DNA of 64,000 nucleotides from Leptospira brenneri (GTDB taxonomy: Bacteria; Spirochaetota; Leptospiria; Leptospirales; Leptospiraceae). How positions within the stretch are numbered: the first letter of the stretch is position 1; the number at the start of each line of letters is the position of its first letter. Shown in pieces: positions 36,308 to 45,273 of the stretch. The notes beneath the pieces are model-generated. The model saw only the letters and a list, made by a program, of their open reading frames with translations. It made no database searches and was not told where the DNA came from. Both the position numbers and the translations under genes were made by a program. Location: the NCBI RefSeq assembly GCF_002812125.1, contig NZ_NPDQ01000001.1, positions 434,001 through 498,000 on the forward strand. Reading direction: 5' to 3'.

Positions 36308-37330
36308 ATGATCATGAATTTCCTATTCAGGTCGGTTTTCCTAATATCATTTAGTTTTTTTATATCTTGTATTTCTTCTACAGAGAAGCCAGACAGTTAT
36401 TCCAAAATTTCTCACTGGCAAAGATACCAACACTTTCTGCCAGAGGATCTACGATTTCGCAAACAGAACTTACCGACCGAGGAATTTCAAGAAATCAACG
36501 GATACAATGTACATATAGACCGGTATTCTAAAAAAGAAGCCGATTGTAAAATCCTACTCATTCATGGTGGAGGAGGGAACGGTCGAATTCTGGGAACCTT
36601 GGCAATTGGATTAGAGAAACTTGGTTGTGAATGGGTGGCACCCGATCTCCCTGGATTTGGTCTTACAAAAATTCCGTCAAACAAAAGGTATGTACCTTAC
36701 GAAGATTGGGTTTTGGTATTAAATGACTTAATCCAAAAAGAAAAACAGAACCATCAAAAAATAATTTTGTTTGGACTAAGCATTGGAGGAATGCTTGCTT
36801 ATCAAGTAGCAGCTTACAATGGTGAGGTGGATGGTCTGATTACAACTACTCTAGTGGATCCGAGAGAACCAGAAGTCCGTGATGCCATTGCTTCTAATCG
36901 ATTTTTGAGCAGGGTGGGAATGCCTATCAATTCAGTTTTTTCGTTTTTGACAAATGGAATGTACTTTCCCATTAAGTGGTTTAGTAAAATGGAATACATT
37001 ACCAATGATCCTAGTTTTTCAAAAGTTTTTGCAGAGGATCCTTATGCAGGTGGTTCCAAAGTGAGTTTGGGATTTTTAAATACATTTCTAAATTACAAAC
37101 CAAAGTTAGAACCAGAATCCTTTCAGGTCTGTCCTGTTCTACTCGCACATCCAAGCATTGATCCATGGACTCCCACAAATTTAAGTAAAACTTTTTTTGA
37201 TCGAATGAATGGAAAGAAAGAATTTGTGATACTCACTGGAGCAGGTCATTTTCCCTATGAAGAACCTGGTGTTTCCGAGTTAAAGGCTTCTATTACGAAT
37301 TTTGTCAGTCAGCTAAGGCTGAAAAAATAA
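36308..37330 (+). CDS. Alpha/beta hydrolase lipoprotein
   Basis: 340 residues; signal peptide with FFISC lipobox (Cys21). The alpha/beta hydrolase domain has ILLIHGGGGNGRILG (oxyanion region), nucleophile elbow GLSIGG, an Asp near DPWTPT and a His in GAGHFPYEEP. The Gly-rich loop and small lid suggest an esterase/lipase on the outer membrane or periplasmic face. Start could be ATG 36308 or 36314. Stand-alone gene. Confidence 0.8.
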   Translation: MIMNFLFRSVFLISFSFFISCISSTEKPDSYSKISHWQRYQHFLPEDLRFRKQNLPTEEFQEINGYNVHIDRYSKKEADCKILLIHGGGGNGRILGTLAIGLEKLGCEWVAPDLPGFGLTKIPSNKRYVPYEDWVLVLNDLIQKEKQNHQKIILFGLSIGGMLAYQVAAYNGEVDGLITTTLVDPREPEVRDAIASNRFLSRVGMPINSVFSFLTNGMYFPIKWFSKMEYITNDPSFSKVFAEDPYAGGSKVSLGFLNTFLNYKPKLEPESFQVCPVLLAHPSIDPWTPTNLSKTFFDRMNGKKEFVILTGAGHFPYEEPGVSELKASITNFVSQLRLKK

Positions 37331-37422
37331 ATTTTGACAACCGTATGGTAAATGAATTAGCTAAGAGTCCGATTTTAAACTCAAACATTAGGAAGTGACT
37401 CTTTCCTTTTGGAGATTTTTTT

Positions 37423-37773
37423 ATGACTTATATCATTATCAAATACTTAGTCACTGCTGCACTAGTTGTCATCATATCAGAAATTGCAAGAAGGAATGAC
37501 CGTATGGGAAGCCTCATCGCTTCTCTTCCGTTGGTGACAATACTTACATTACTCTGGCTAAAATTTGAAAATGCTGGTACAGAAAAAATTTCCAACCATG
37601 CCTATTTTACGTTTTGGTTTGTGATTCCTACATTACCAATGTTTTTACTGTTCCCCAAATTAAATCTTACTTATGGGTTTTGGATTGCACTCATGGGAAG
37701 TATTGGATTTACCATTGTGTTATTTTATCTCTATCATTTGGTGTTAAGTCGATTGGGGATCCGATTGTTTTAA
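37423..37773 (+). CDS. DUF3147 family small membrane protein
   Basis: 116 residues with four membrane helices. The motif EIARRNDRMGSLIASLPLVTILTLLW and the central HAYFTFWFVIPTLPMFL are typical of DUF3147. Function unknown. A GGAG ribosome-binding site lies before the ATG. Convergent with the frameshifted methyltransferase gene. Confidence 0.8.
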   Translation: MTYIIIKYLVTAALVVIISEIARRNDRMGSLIASLPLVTILTLLWLKFENAGTEKISNHAYFTFWFVIPTLPMFLLFPKLNLTYGFWIALMGSIGFTIVLFYLYHLVLSRLGIRLF

Positions 37774-37814
37774 CATTGCCTCTGGCAAAGGTTATCTACT
37801 TAAAGAAAACTTTA

Positions 37815-38421
37815 TTACTTTTCAGCGATTGCTAGAAACAGGGAAGCATCTTCATTCATAAAAATATTTTTACCATGGTGAAAGGTTTTCATTTCAAACT
37901 TTTTAAATCCAACTTCATTTAGTAAGGATTTTATTTCGACTTCGGAATCCATTGTGAACTTTTGGATGGTTAATCTTTTTATTTTTATCAAAATCAACAA
38001 TCATTAGTTTTTCATTGGGATTTAAGATTTCATAAAAAAAATTCAAAATCTTTTTTGTATCAGGGATATGAAGGAGAACGAGCGAAACAAGTAAAATATC
38101 TGCTTTTTTATTTCTAGAACTCCCTAGAAAGTTAGAATGAATCACTTCCGCGTTTGTTAGATTTAAGTTTTTGATTTTTTCTCGGACGATGCCGAGCATT
38201 GGTGCCGAAGAATCAATGAACGATACATGACCCACTAAGGATGTTAAACTGAGACCGACAAGTCCAGTACCACATCCGTAATCAAACAAAGTTTTTGAAT
38301 GGCTATTTCTACATTCCTTTTGGATTTCGCTCGCAATGATTTGGGCGAGTTCTTTTCGTTCCGGTGTATCGTAATGATTGGCAAGTTGGTCAAAAACATT
38401 TGGTTCCATTACTTCTCTCAC
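37815..38421 (-). pseudogene. Class I SAM-dependent methyltransferase, frameshifted
   Basis: The N-terminal 150 residues (frame ending at 37915) include the SAM motif I LFDYGCGTGLVGLSL, acidic FIDSS after strand 2 and LVLLHIPD, typical of a small Rossmann methyltransferase (Methyltransf_25/12). After ...KVHNGF the reading frame is lost; the next 50 residues (DSEVEIKSLLNEVGF ... DASLFLAIAEK) continue the same family in another frame down to 37815. A deletion of two (or five) bases near 37955 explains it. A full protein would be about 200 residues. Unless the base count is a sequencing error, the C-terminal substrate-binding part is lost. Confidence 0.72.
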
Positions 38422-38504
38422 AAATCGTCTGTTAATGTAAATTTGTCAAGAAAGATAGTAAATCTGGAGAAGGATTGCCAGTTAACTTATGTATAACGGA
38501 TTTT

Positions 38505-39467
38505 CTAAAAATTCACCATCATACCTAAATAAATTCCTCGTAAACTATCGAAGTTTTCTGATTTTTTGGGAAGGTGCATTTCCCAGTTGCCAGTGATCGT
38601 TGGATTCGTAGAACCTAAATTTTCCGTGCTGCGACTGAGTTGGATTTCATTATAATGCAAATAAGAGAATTTGGAGAGAATCATATTGTAACCGATAAAG
38701 AACTTCATATTCGGATGAAAGGAATAGGAAAAGGAACTATCAAATTCATAACCTCGAAATATTCCTGCGGTACCTGCCGTGGAGAATGAATATTGAAACC
38801 TATCCTCCATAAGGTTTGGTTGTTTGAAAAACCGCGTGCCTTGTGTATAAAATACATCCATTGTTAGGTGGAATGCAAAATCTTGAGTGAGTTGGTAAAT
38901 GGTTTGGATGGAGACTTGCGGGCCATAAGTGAAAAAGTATTCTTTGAAAGTGCCTTGTCCTAAATAATTTCCATACACATAGCGGTTGATATTACGAATC
39001 CCACCTCCTAAATAAAATTTCCAATCCCGACTTAGATCCAGAGTTTTATAAGCATTGAATTCAAATTCCGAACGAGCCATAGGGGAAAGATAGAACCTGG
39101 AAAGATTTGGGCCTTGTGGGGTTTGTTGGAAAAGTAGCGTGTTCGCGTTTACAATTTCGATCTCAAAATAGGAAAGTTCTAATTTGAAACCCTTTGCCAG
39201 GTTTTCATAACCAAACACAAAAGGGATGAGAACTTTTCCGTTCTCCTTCAGTGCCGTACTAGATCTTGTGGGAACAAAAGATTCATTTTTCTCAGTGAGG
39301 GAGGTGTATTCGTAAGGTAAATAGTTGTAGGTTTGTCTTTTTAAAAGTAAGGTCCATTTAGAATTTTTGGTTTTCTCCTCTGGAGTTTGTGGTTCAGTCC
39401 CCGGCCCTTCTGCAAAAATCCCCCAAGAGAAAAAAACCAGGAAAATATAAATGCGGTTCGGTTTCAT
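38505..39467 (-). CDS. Putative outer-membrane beta-barrel protein
   Basis: 320 residues with a signal peptide (IFLVFFSWGIFA). The mature protein has alternating amphipathic strands rich in Tyr/Phe, no membrane helix, and ends in MVNF with the C-terminal Phe typical of BAM substrates. An acidic linker (GTEPQTPEEKTKNSK) follows the signal. No specific family recognised; it may be an OmpL- or porin-like barrel. Transcribed divergently from class I fumarase. Confidence 0.65.
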   Translation of the reverse strand: MKPNRIYIFLVFFSWGIFAEGPGTEPQTPEEKTKNSKWTLLLKRQTYNYLPYEYTSLTEKNESFVPTRSSTALKENGKVLIPFVFGYENLAKGFKLELSYFEIEIVNANTLLFQQTPQGPNLSRFYLSPMARSEFEFNAYKTLDLSRDWKFYLGGGIRNINRYVYGNYLGQGTFKEYFFTYGPQVSIQTIYQLTQDFAFHLTMDVFYTQGTRFFKQPNLMEDRFQYSFSTAGTAGIFRGYEFDSSFSYSFHPNMKFFIGYNMILSKFSYLHYNEIQLSRSTENLGSTNPTITGNWEMHLPKKSENFDSLRGIYLGMMVNF

Positions 39468-39631
39468 TTTCCTTCGTTATATCCTGGATTTGAGAAAGAG
39501 AAACGATTTTTCCGGTTTGATTCTTATTTTCTCGTACGTTTCTTTGATCAGTGTTTCACGAAAGTTCTCCCAAAAATTCATTTACTGAAAAGAGAATTCC
39601 CTAAACATAGAAGTTATAAATAGAGGTTTCC

Positions 39632-41245
39632 ATGCCAGAGTTTTTTTACGCCGATCCTTTTCCTTTAAACGGGGACACCACCGAATACAAATTATTGACA
39701 AAAGATTATGTAAGCACTGTCCCCTTTGGTGATAAAGAAATTCTCAAAGTAGAACCAGAAGGTCTTACCTTCCTTGCAGAAAAGGCAATGGAAGATGTAT
39801 CTTTTTATCTTCGAACCGCTCACCTTACCAAAGTTCGTAAAATTTTAGATGATCCCGAAGCAACACCAAATGACCGTTTTGTGGCAATGGCTCTGCTTAA
39901 AAATGCTGTGATTGCTGCAGATAAACAACTTCCCTCTTGTCAAGATACTGGAACAGGGATTGTGATGGCAAAAAAAGGGGAGTATGTCATTACCGGTGGC
40001 AATGATTCAGAAGCCCTTTCTCGTGGAATTTATAATACTTATGTAAATCGAAACCTTCGTTATTCCCAAGTGGTTCCTCTCACTATGTACGACGAGGTAA
40101 ACTCAGGTTCAAACTTACCGGCTCAAATTGATATTTACTCCACTCCTGGTGACAAATACAGTTTTCTCTTTTTAGCAAAAGGGGGTGGATCGGCTAACAA
40201 AACTTATCTTTTTCAAGAAACAAAGGCTTTGCTCAATCCAGCATCCCTTGAAAAATTTATTACGGAAAAAGTTTCCAACCTGGGAACTGCAGCCTGCCCT
40301 CCATACCATATCGCAGTTGTGATTGGTGGGACATCAGCAGAAGCAAACTTAAAGACAGTCAAACTAGCGTCAGCTGGTTATTTGGATCATTTGCCAACCA
40401 AAGGTGACAAATTTGGATCAGCCTTCCGTGATGTAGAACTAGAAGAGAAGATGCTCCTTGCCGCTCAAAAATCAGGAATCGGTGCCCAATTTGGCGGGAA
40501 GTATTTGGCTCATGATTTTAAAGTCATTCGCCTCCCTCGTCACGGTGCTTCTTGCCCTGTGGGGCTTGGTGTGAGTTGCAGTGCGGATCGTAATATCAAA
40601 GCAAAAATCACAAAAGATGGAATCTTTTTGGAAAAACTAGAATATGATCCTTCTAAGTTCCTTCCCACCATTGATGATGTGGATACAAACACAGAATCTG
40701 TACATATCAATCTCAACCAACCAATGCCAGAAATTTTAAAAGTTCTGACACAGTATCCTGTTAAAACACGTGTTATGTTGTCGGGACGCCTCGTTGTAGC
40801 ACGTGATATTGCTCATGCTAAACTGAAAGAAAAATTAGATAAGGGCGAACCTCTTCCTGATTATTTCAAAAATCATCCGGTGTATTATGCAGGTCCTGCT
40901 AAAACCCCAGAAGGAATGCCATCTGGATCCTTTGGGCCTACTACGGCGGGTCGAATGGATAGTTACGTTCCTCTATTCCAAGAGAAAGGGTATTCCATGA
41001 TCTCTCTGGCAAAAGGAAATCGTTCCAAAGTTGTGACTGACAGTTGCAAAAAAAATGGTGGGTTTTATCTTGGATCCATCGGTGGTCCTGCTGCCCTTCT
41101 TGCCAAAGAAAATATCAAAAAGGTAGAAGTCTTAGACTTTCCAGAGTTAGGGATGGAAGCCGTTTGGTCGATTGATGTAGAAAACTTTCCTGCCTTTATC
41201 GTGGTGGATGACAAAGGAAATGATTTTTTCCAAATGTTGAATTGA
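39632..41245 (+). CDS. Class I fumarate hydratase (4Fe-4S)
   Basis: 537 residues, the usual length of the fused class I (FumA/FumB-type) enzyme. It interconverts fumarate and malate in the TCA cycle using an oxygen-labile [4Fe-4S] cluster. Cluster Cys candidates are in [22 protein letters not shown] and [17 protein letters not shown]; the C-terminal fumarase domain carries [19 protein letters not shown] separate class II fumarase (fumC) lies at 45274-46665. No operon partner. Confidence 0.93.
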   Translation: MPEFFYADPFPLNGDTTEYKLLTKDYVSTVPFGDKEILKVEPEGLTFLAEKAMEDVSFYLRTAHLTKVRKILDDPEATPNDRFVAMALLKNAVIAADKQLPSCQDTGTGIVMAKKGEYVITGGNDSEALSRGIYNTYVNRNLRYSQVVPLTMYDEVNSGSNLPAQIDIYSTPGDKYSFLFLAKGGGSANKTYLFQETKALLNPASLEKFITEKVSNLGTAACPPYHIAVVIGGTSAEANLKTVKLASAGYLDHLPTKGDKFGSAFRDVELEEKMLLAAQKSGIGAQFGGKYLAHDFKVIRLPRHGASCPVGLGVSCSADRNIKAKITKDGIFLEKLEYDPSKFLPTIDDVDTNTESVHINLNQPMPEILKVLTQYPVKTRVMLSGRLVVARDIAHAKLKEKLDKGEPLPDYFKNHPVYYAGPAKTPEGMPSGSFGPTTAGRMDSYVPLFQEKGYSMISLAKGNRSKVVTDSCKKNGGFYLGSIGGPAALLAKENIKKVEVLDFPELGMEAVWSIDVENFPAFIVVDDKGNDFFQMLN

Positions 41246-41270
41246 TTCGTTTTAACACTTGCGTTAGTTG

Positions 41271-42026
41271 TTAAGTGGAATAACTTTCAACTAACTGGGC
41301 GAATTCATATCCAAACTTATGAGCATCTCCCGGCCATCGTGCAGAGATAAAATTCTGATCTCTCACTGTAAAACCGGCAGATGTATTGTTCGTTTTGTCT
41401 CGGAAAATACCTAAGTTACCACTTTGGAATTGGGAAGAATGTTTCAAAAAAGATTTCACTTCGTCTTCGACAGTTATATTGTATGTGAGATAATAATCGC
41501 CAAGCCAGAGTTTTGTTAAGTTATACGCTAGTAATTCCTGTTTTTTGAGAAGAGACGTTGTGCTTAGATTATATAAAACCGATTTATTTGTATTTGGATC
41601 GATGCTCCTTGCAACAAGTAATACACCATGGCAAATAGCACCAACTGGTTTTTTTTGATCGAAAAAGTTTACAATTATTGATTGCAGTATTTTTGATTCC
41701 AAATAAGGAATCATTCCTTTTGCATGTCCACCGGGTAATAGAATTCCATTGTATGCATTGGGTTCAATTTGTTCATATGAAATGGGTTTTAGAAAATTTT
41801 GATCTTTTTCCAAGAGATCAAAATCAGCACGGGCATCTCCACCTGCACGTAAAATTGGTTTTAAGATACCCAATCCATCACCAAATAACATGCGTTTATC
41901 AGCGTTGCCTTTTTTCCCCGAAGGAGTTGCAAACACAACTTTATGTCCTTTTGTGGTGAGGATTTTCCAAGGAATACTAACTTCACTTGGATCAAAATCA
42001 TTTTCAGGAATAGGAATGAGTATCAT
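41271..42026 (-). CDS. DJ-1/PfpI family protein (class I glutamine amidotransferase-like)
   Basis: About 251 residues from the ATG at 42026; an earlier ATG at 42068 adds 14 residues unlike relatives. IPIPENDFDPSEVSIPW and VVFATPSG begin a Rossmann-like fold, LLPGGHAKG is the loop preceding the nucleophile, and VGAICHGVLL holds Cys132, the nucleophile-elbow Cys of the family. Relatives include Hsp31-type glyoxalases/chaperones and uncharacterised amidases. The role is not certain. Convergent with the fumarase gene. Confidence 0.8.
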   Translation of the reverse strand: MILIPIPENDFDPSEVSIPWKILTTKGHKVVFATPSGKKGNADKRMLFGDGLGILKPILRAGGDARADFDLLEKDQNFLKPISYEQIEPNAYNGILLPGGHAKGMIPYLESKILQSIIVNFFDQKKPVGAICHGVLLVARSIDPNTNKSVLYNLSTTSLLKKQELLAYNLTKLWLGDYYLTYNITVEDEVKSFLKHSSQFQSGNLGIFRDKTNNTSAGFTVRDQNFISARWPGDAHKFGYEFAQLVESYST

Positions 42027-42448
42027 ATGTTTGTCTCGTAAATTGAGTTCACAGTAAAAAAAATCCATATTTTTAAAAGCGAATTAAAATCTTTATAGGG
42101 TGGGATAGAAAGAAATTGAATGGATTTTTAAGTAGACAGAAAACGAGATTCTTTGTTTAACTAAATGGTTAAATAATTGCACATGTCAACCTGGCGTAGA
42201 TTGAGTCTAGGAATTGACAAAGCGTCCGAGTTAACCCAAACATCTGCTGGAAACAAAGATGTTCTGTTGGGTAGAGGTGAGTCTTTGTTATCGGGAATTG
42301 ATTTTATTTCCCTTGGATACGAATTGACAATCCACAAAACAACTCCTAAAACTATGCATTTGATCATAATTTGTTTTCTATATTTTTGATGATTTTAAGC
42401 ATTCAGCTAACATAAGTAAAATGATTATTTAAGGGAGCGGGAATTTTC
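42027..42448. other. Intergenic region without a confirmed gene
   Basis: Short ORFs exist on both strands around 42161-42389, overlapping each other; neither has a ribosome-binding site or a recognised product. The stretch between 42185 and 42330 is less AT-rich than its surroundings, so a decayed gene is possible. GGGAGCGGGAA just before 42449 is the likely ribosome-binding site of the next gene. Confidence 0.4.
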
Positions 42449-42847
42449 ATGTGTAAAACGATAAAACAGAAGGTAAAGTTTAAAGCCTCTCCATTAACAA
42501 TTTACCAGCTTCTCTCGGATACAAAGAAAGTCACGGCACTGACTGGCGAAACTGCGATGATTAGTAATCGTATCGGTGGTAGCTTTTCTACTATGTCTGC
42601 AAAAGTTTCTGGGATCATTGTCGATCTGAAGCCTTCCAAACGAATTGTGTTAGCCTGGAGAAGATTCGATTTTCCCGAAGGAATTTTCTCTATGGCTACG
42701 TTTACATTAAAAGAAACATCCGTTGGAGGGACCGAGCTCGTACTCACACATCGCGGTGTGCCGAAAGAACTGATTCCTGATATAGAAGAAGGTTGGCGTC
42801 AAAATTATTGGGATAAAATTCGCAACGCGATCAAAACTTTAGATTAA
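42449..42847 (+). CDS. SRPBCC/AHSA1-domain protein
   Basis: 132 residues, cytoplasmic. A single START-like helix-grip domain of the AHSA1 type: VKFKASPLTIYQLLSDTKK, GGSFSTMSAKVSGIIVDLKPSKRIVLAWR, TFTLKETSVGGTELVLTHRGVP, and EEGWRQNYWDKI at the end. Such proteins bind hydrophobic ligands or, in eukaryotic Aha1, Hsp90. Specific function unknown. Single gene. Confidence 0.85.
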   Translation: MCKTIKQKVKFKASPLTIYQLLSDTKKVTALTGETAMISNRIGGSFSTMSAKVSGIIVDLKPSKRIVLAWRRFDFPEGIFSMATFTLKETSVGGTELVLTHRGVPKELIPDIEEGWRQNYWDKIRNAIKTLD

Positions 42848-42951
42848 GAGATACGAACCAAGGAAAGGAATGCTTCCCTTGGAACGAACCAACTTAGATT
42901 TCATATTTCGTTTGAGAAAAACCAAAGAAATGGATTCAACTCTTAAAAAAT

Positions 42952-44994
42952 TTAAGTTCTTTTTTTACCCAAAATCAAATAGTTCTTTTTTAGAAATTCA
43001 AAGTCTTTCTCTGTGTTCCAATTTCTAACAAACAAATGATGGTTTGGATCAAAATGATCTTCATCTTTCCATTGTTTGAATAAACTTGAATCTCCTCCCA
43101 AACTGTTGATAATGGATACGGCGCCTTCTGAATCTGATTCCATAAAAATTTTGTTTAATGATTCGAGGCCTTTGTTTACGAATATTGCAACCGAACAATT
43201 CGAAGATTTAATGATCTTTTTAAGTGGACCTTTGTTAATTTCTTTCCACGATTCTACATTCGGTGATCCTAATATCAAAAGGTCTGGTTTGTATTCATTT
43301 AACTGTTCCCATAAGGCAGTTTCAAAATTTTCTGAAGAGGAAAATTGAAAGTCTACAGGGATTCCTTCGTTCGCAGATATAAACCTGATATTTTCGAAGA
43401 GGATGGACATTTCGTACTGAGATTGTTCAATATCGAAGTTATAGTTTTGATTTACGTGGAAGGTTCTGAATTTTGCGTTGGGAAAAATCTTGTAACAGAG
43501 TTTTAGTAAATCGATTCCTGTTTTAGGTTTTGCGAAAGCAATTAAAATCTTGGGATCAGAATTTTGTTCTGCATTTTCCAAACCAGAGTTAAGATCAATG
43601 GTTTCTTTTTTCTTAAAAACTTTCTGAACCAGATTGATCGCAGGGCCACTCATAGCAGTGGTGACTAATGCCATAATGACCATAATTGTAAATAATTCTG
43701 GCCCAATGATTCCCATCTCTAATCCAATATTCAATACAATGAGTTCCATGAGGCCTCGTGTATTCATAAGAATCCCGATGATGAGGGAATCCTTCCAGGA
43801 TTCTCCGAGGAACTTTGCTGATATTGTGCTACCACCAAACTTACCAAGAATGGCAACAAACAGAATCAACAAACAAATGAGAAAAAGATTTGGATCGGAT
43901 AAAAGTCCAACTTGTGTTTTTAATCCGGAGTATGCAAAAAATAAAGGAAGAAGAAAAATCACACTCACGTCTTGGAATTTGTTAATGATGATTTTTCTAA
44001 TTTTATGATTTGCCGGAATTGTAGAACCCGCAATGAAAGCACCAAACAAAGAGTGAATCCCCATGGATTCAGTGAATAAAGATGAGACTGTCAGCCAAAT
44101 GAAAAGAAAGAACACGATGTAGTTGGGAAGAAAATCTATATTTTCTAATTTCGAAAGACTACTCGCAAACCTGGTTCTTACATACTTGAAGGCCAGATAC
44201 AGAAAGAGAACCACTCCGAAAAAACAAAGTAAAACTCCCGACATGGAATCGGAGGAGGTGAGCCCTAAAATCAAAGCTAAAATCAACCATGCGGTGACAT
44301 CATCTGCAGCAGCACAGGTGATGGCGAGAACTCCCGATCTTTCTGTATTTAATTTTTTTTCCTGAATGATCCTTGCAAGTACCGGAAATGCGGTGATCGA
44401 CATGGAGATTCCGAGGAAAAGACTAAAAGATAGAAAGGAAACTTTTTCAGGTGCCAATCTTTCAAATAAAAATAAGGAAGTAATCACACCCAGTAAAAAA
44501 GGAAACATGATCGAAACATGGCTGATGACAACAGCAGTGTGCAGACTTCCATGTAAATTTTTCCAATCGGTTTCAAGACCGATGAGGAACATAAAAAAGA
44601 TTAAACCCACTTGGCTGAGTAACTTGAGTGAACCCATGGAAGAAGCTGGGAATATCATCTCGGAAAACTCTGGTGCCAACATCCCAAGTAGTGACGGCCC
44701 TAATACCAATCCTCCAGTGATTTCTCCGATCACACTGGGAATGCGAATTAAAGAAAATAAAAAAGAGAATAACTTACAGGTAACAAGGATTAGTAGAATT
44801 TGGAGTAACAATCGTCCAAAGGGAGACTGCAAGTGGGCTAAAAATCCAGTTAAAAAGTGTGAAAAGTTTAATTCCAAACTCAAAGGATTTAAACCATGAT
44901 TGAGTGGGAATTGTATCTTACCGAGGTAAAAAACGAAAGCAAGTGCGCTAAAAAACAACGCAACCGCTAGAGAATAGAATACTGAGGACTTCAT
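42952..44994 (-). CDS. CPA2 cation/proton antiporter with C-terminal Usp-like domain
   Basis: 680 residues. One N-terminal helix, then 12 helices of the Na+/H+ exchanger (CPA2) fold: FMFLIGLETDWKNL, SMSITAFPVLARIIQEKKL, and the ion-binding AAADDVTAWL with the double Asp expected of electrogenic exchangers. Residues about 480-680 are a universal-stress-protein-like domain (ILIAFAKPKTGIDLL, DLLILGSP), often a nucleotide sensor. It exchanges Na+ or K+ for H+. A strong AAGGAAGG ribosome-binding site sits 6 bases before the ATG, and a c-di-AMP riboswitch lies in the leader, so expression is likely tied to potassium/osmotic signalling. Confidence 0.9.
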   Translation of the reverse strand: MKSSVFYSLAVALFFSALAFVFYLGKIQFPLNHGLNPLSLELNFSHFLTGFLAHLQSPFGRLLLQILLILVTCKLFSFLFSLIRIPSVIGEITGGLVLGPSLLGMLAPEFSEMIFPASSMGSLKLLSQVGLIFFMFLIGLETDWKNLHGSLHTAVVISHVSIMFPFLLGVITSLFLFERLAPEKVSFLSFSLFLGISMSITAFPVLARIIQEKKLNTERSGVLAITCAAADDVTAWLILALILGLTSSDSMSGVLLCFFGVVLFLYLAFKYVRTRFASSLSKLENIDFLPNYIVFFLFIWLTVSSLFTESMGIHSLFGAFIAGSTIPANHKIRKIIINKFQDVSVIFLLPLFFAYSGLKTQVGLLSDPNLFLICLLILFVAILGKFGGSTISAKFLGESWKDSLIIGILMNTRGLMELIVLNIGLEMGIIGPELFTIMVIMALVTTAMSGPAINLVQKVFKKKETIDLNSGLENAEQNSDPKILIAFAKPKTGIDLLKLCYKIFPNAKFRTFHVNQNYNFDIEQSQYEMSILFENIRFISANEGIPVDFQFSSSENFETALWEQLNEYKPDLLILGSPNVESWKEINKGPLKKIIKSSNCSVAIFVNKGLESLNKIFMESDSEGAVSIINSLGGDSSLFKQWKDEDHFDPNHHLFVRNWNTEKDFEFLKKNYLILGKKRT

Positions 44995-45000
44995 AATTAG

Positions 45001-45049
45001 CCTTCCTTACAAAAAATAATTTGTGGAAGGTGATTTAGATTTACCTTCC
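45001..45049 (-). promoter_or_regulatory. Riboswitch expression platform with two mutually exclusive hairpins
   Basis: Reading the minus strand: GGAAGGT (45049-45043), 11-base loop, ACCTTCC (45031-45025), then ACAAATTATTTTTTG, then the ribosome-binding site AAGGAAGG (45008-45001). ACCTTCC can pair perfectly either with the upstream GGAAGGT (terminator-like hairpin followed by a T-rich tract) or with GGAAGG of the ribosome-binding site. GGAAGGT itself abuts the 3' side of the riboswitch's closing stem. Confidence 0.6.
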
Positions 45050-45158
45050 CTCAAAGTCTCCGAGGTTAGCTGTCGGGCTAGGATTGAGAGATATCCTCTG
45101 CAATTGCAGTACGCCCCCAAAATTGGGTCCCCCGTCTCTATATGAGCTAGACAAGGGC
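45045..45158 (-). ncRNA. c-di-AMP riboswitch (ydaO/yuaA leader)
   Basis: The minus strand matches the ydaO/yuaA consensus in order: a 5' closing strand (GCCCTTGTCT), GGGGGACCCAATTTTGGGGG (compare GGGGAACC...TGGGGT), a TGCAATTGCA hairpin, GGATATCTCTCAATCC, the diagnostic AGCCCGACAGCTAACCTCGG, and the 3' closing strand AGACTTTGAGGG. GACAGCTAACCTCG is nearly invariant in this class. Members bind two c-di-AMP molecules and usually switch off downstream genes for potassium/osmolyte transport or cell-wall hydrolases. Here it precedes a cation/proton antiporter by about 50 bases. Confidence 0.88.
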
Positions 45159-45273
45159 AAATAAAAAGTAAGCCATCGAAATGTCAAACAGAATATTGAA
45201 CGGGTTTTTAAATGAAAGACTTCTTGATTCAAACATTATGATATTCTAAAGTAATTTTACCTAATCTAAAACC
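45159..45273. other. Promoter region of the riboswitch-controlled antiporter
   Basis: AT-rich; should hold the promoter for the antiporter leader RNA and the 3' end of the upstream fumC transcript. No strong terminator was seen after fumC, so read-through into the riboswitch cannot be excluded. Confidence 0.35.

Noticed and set aside
42161..42389. Overlapping 68- and 70-codon ORFs on opposite strands
   Set aside because: No ribosome-binding site, no recognised family, and each is the shadow of the other; could be a decayed gene but not supportable as a CDS.
45041..45232. 63-codon minus-strand ORF
   Set aside because: It runs straight through the riboswitch aptamer; the conserved bases are explained by RNA structure, not coding.
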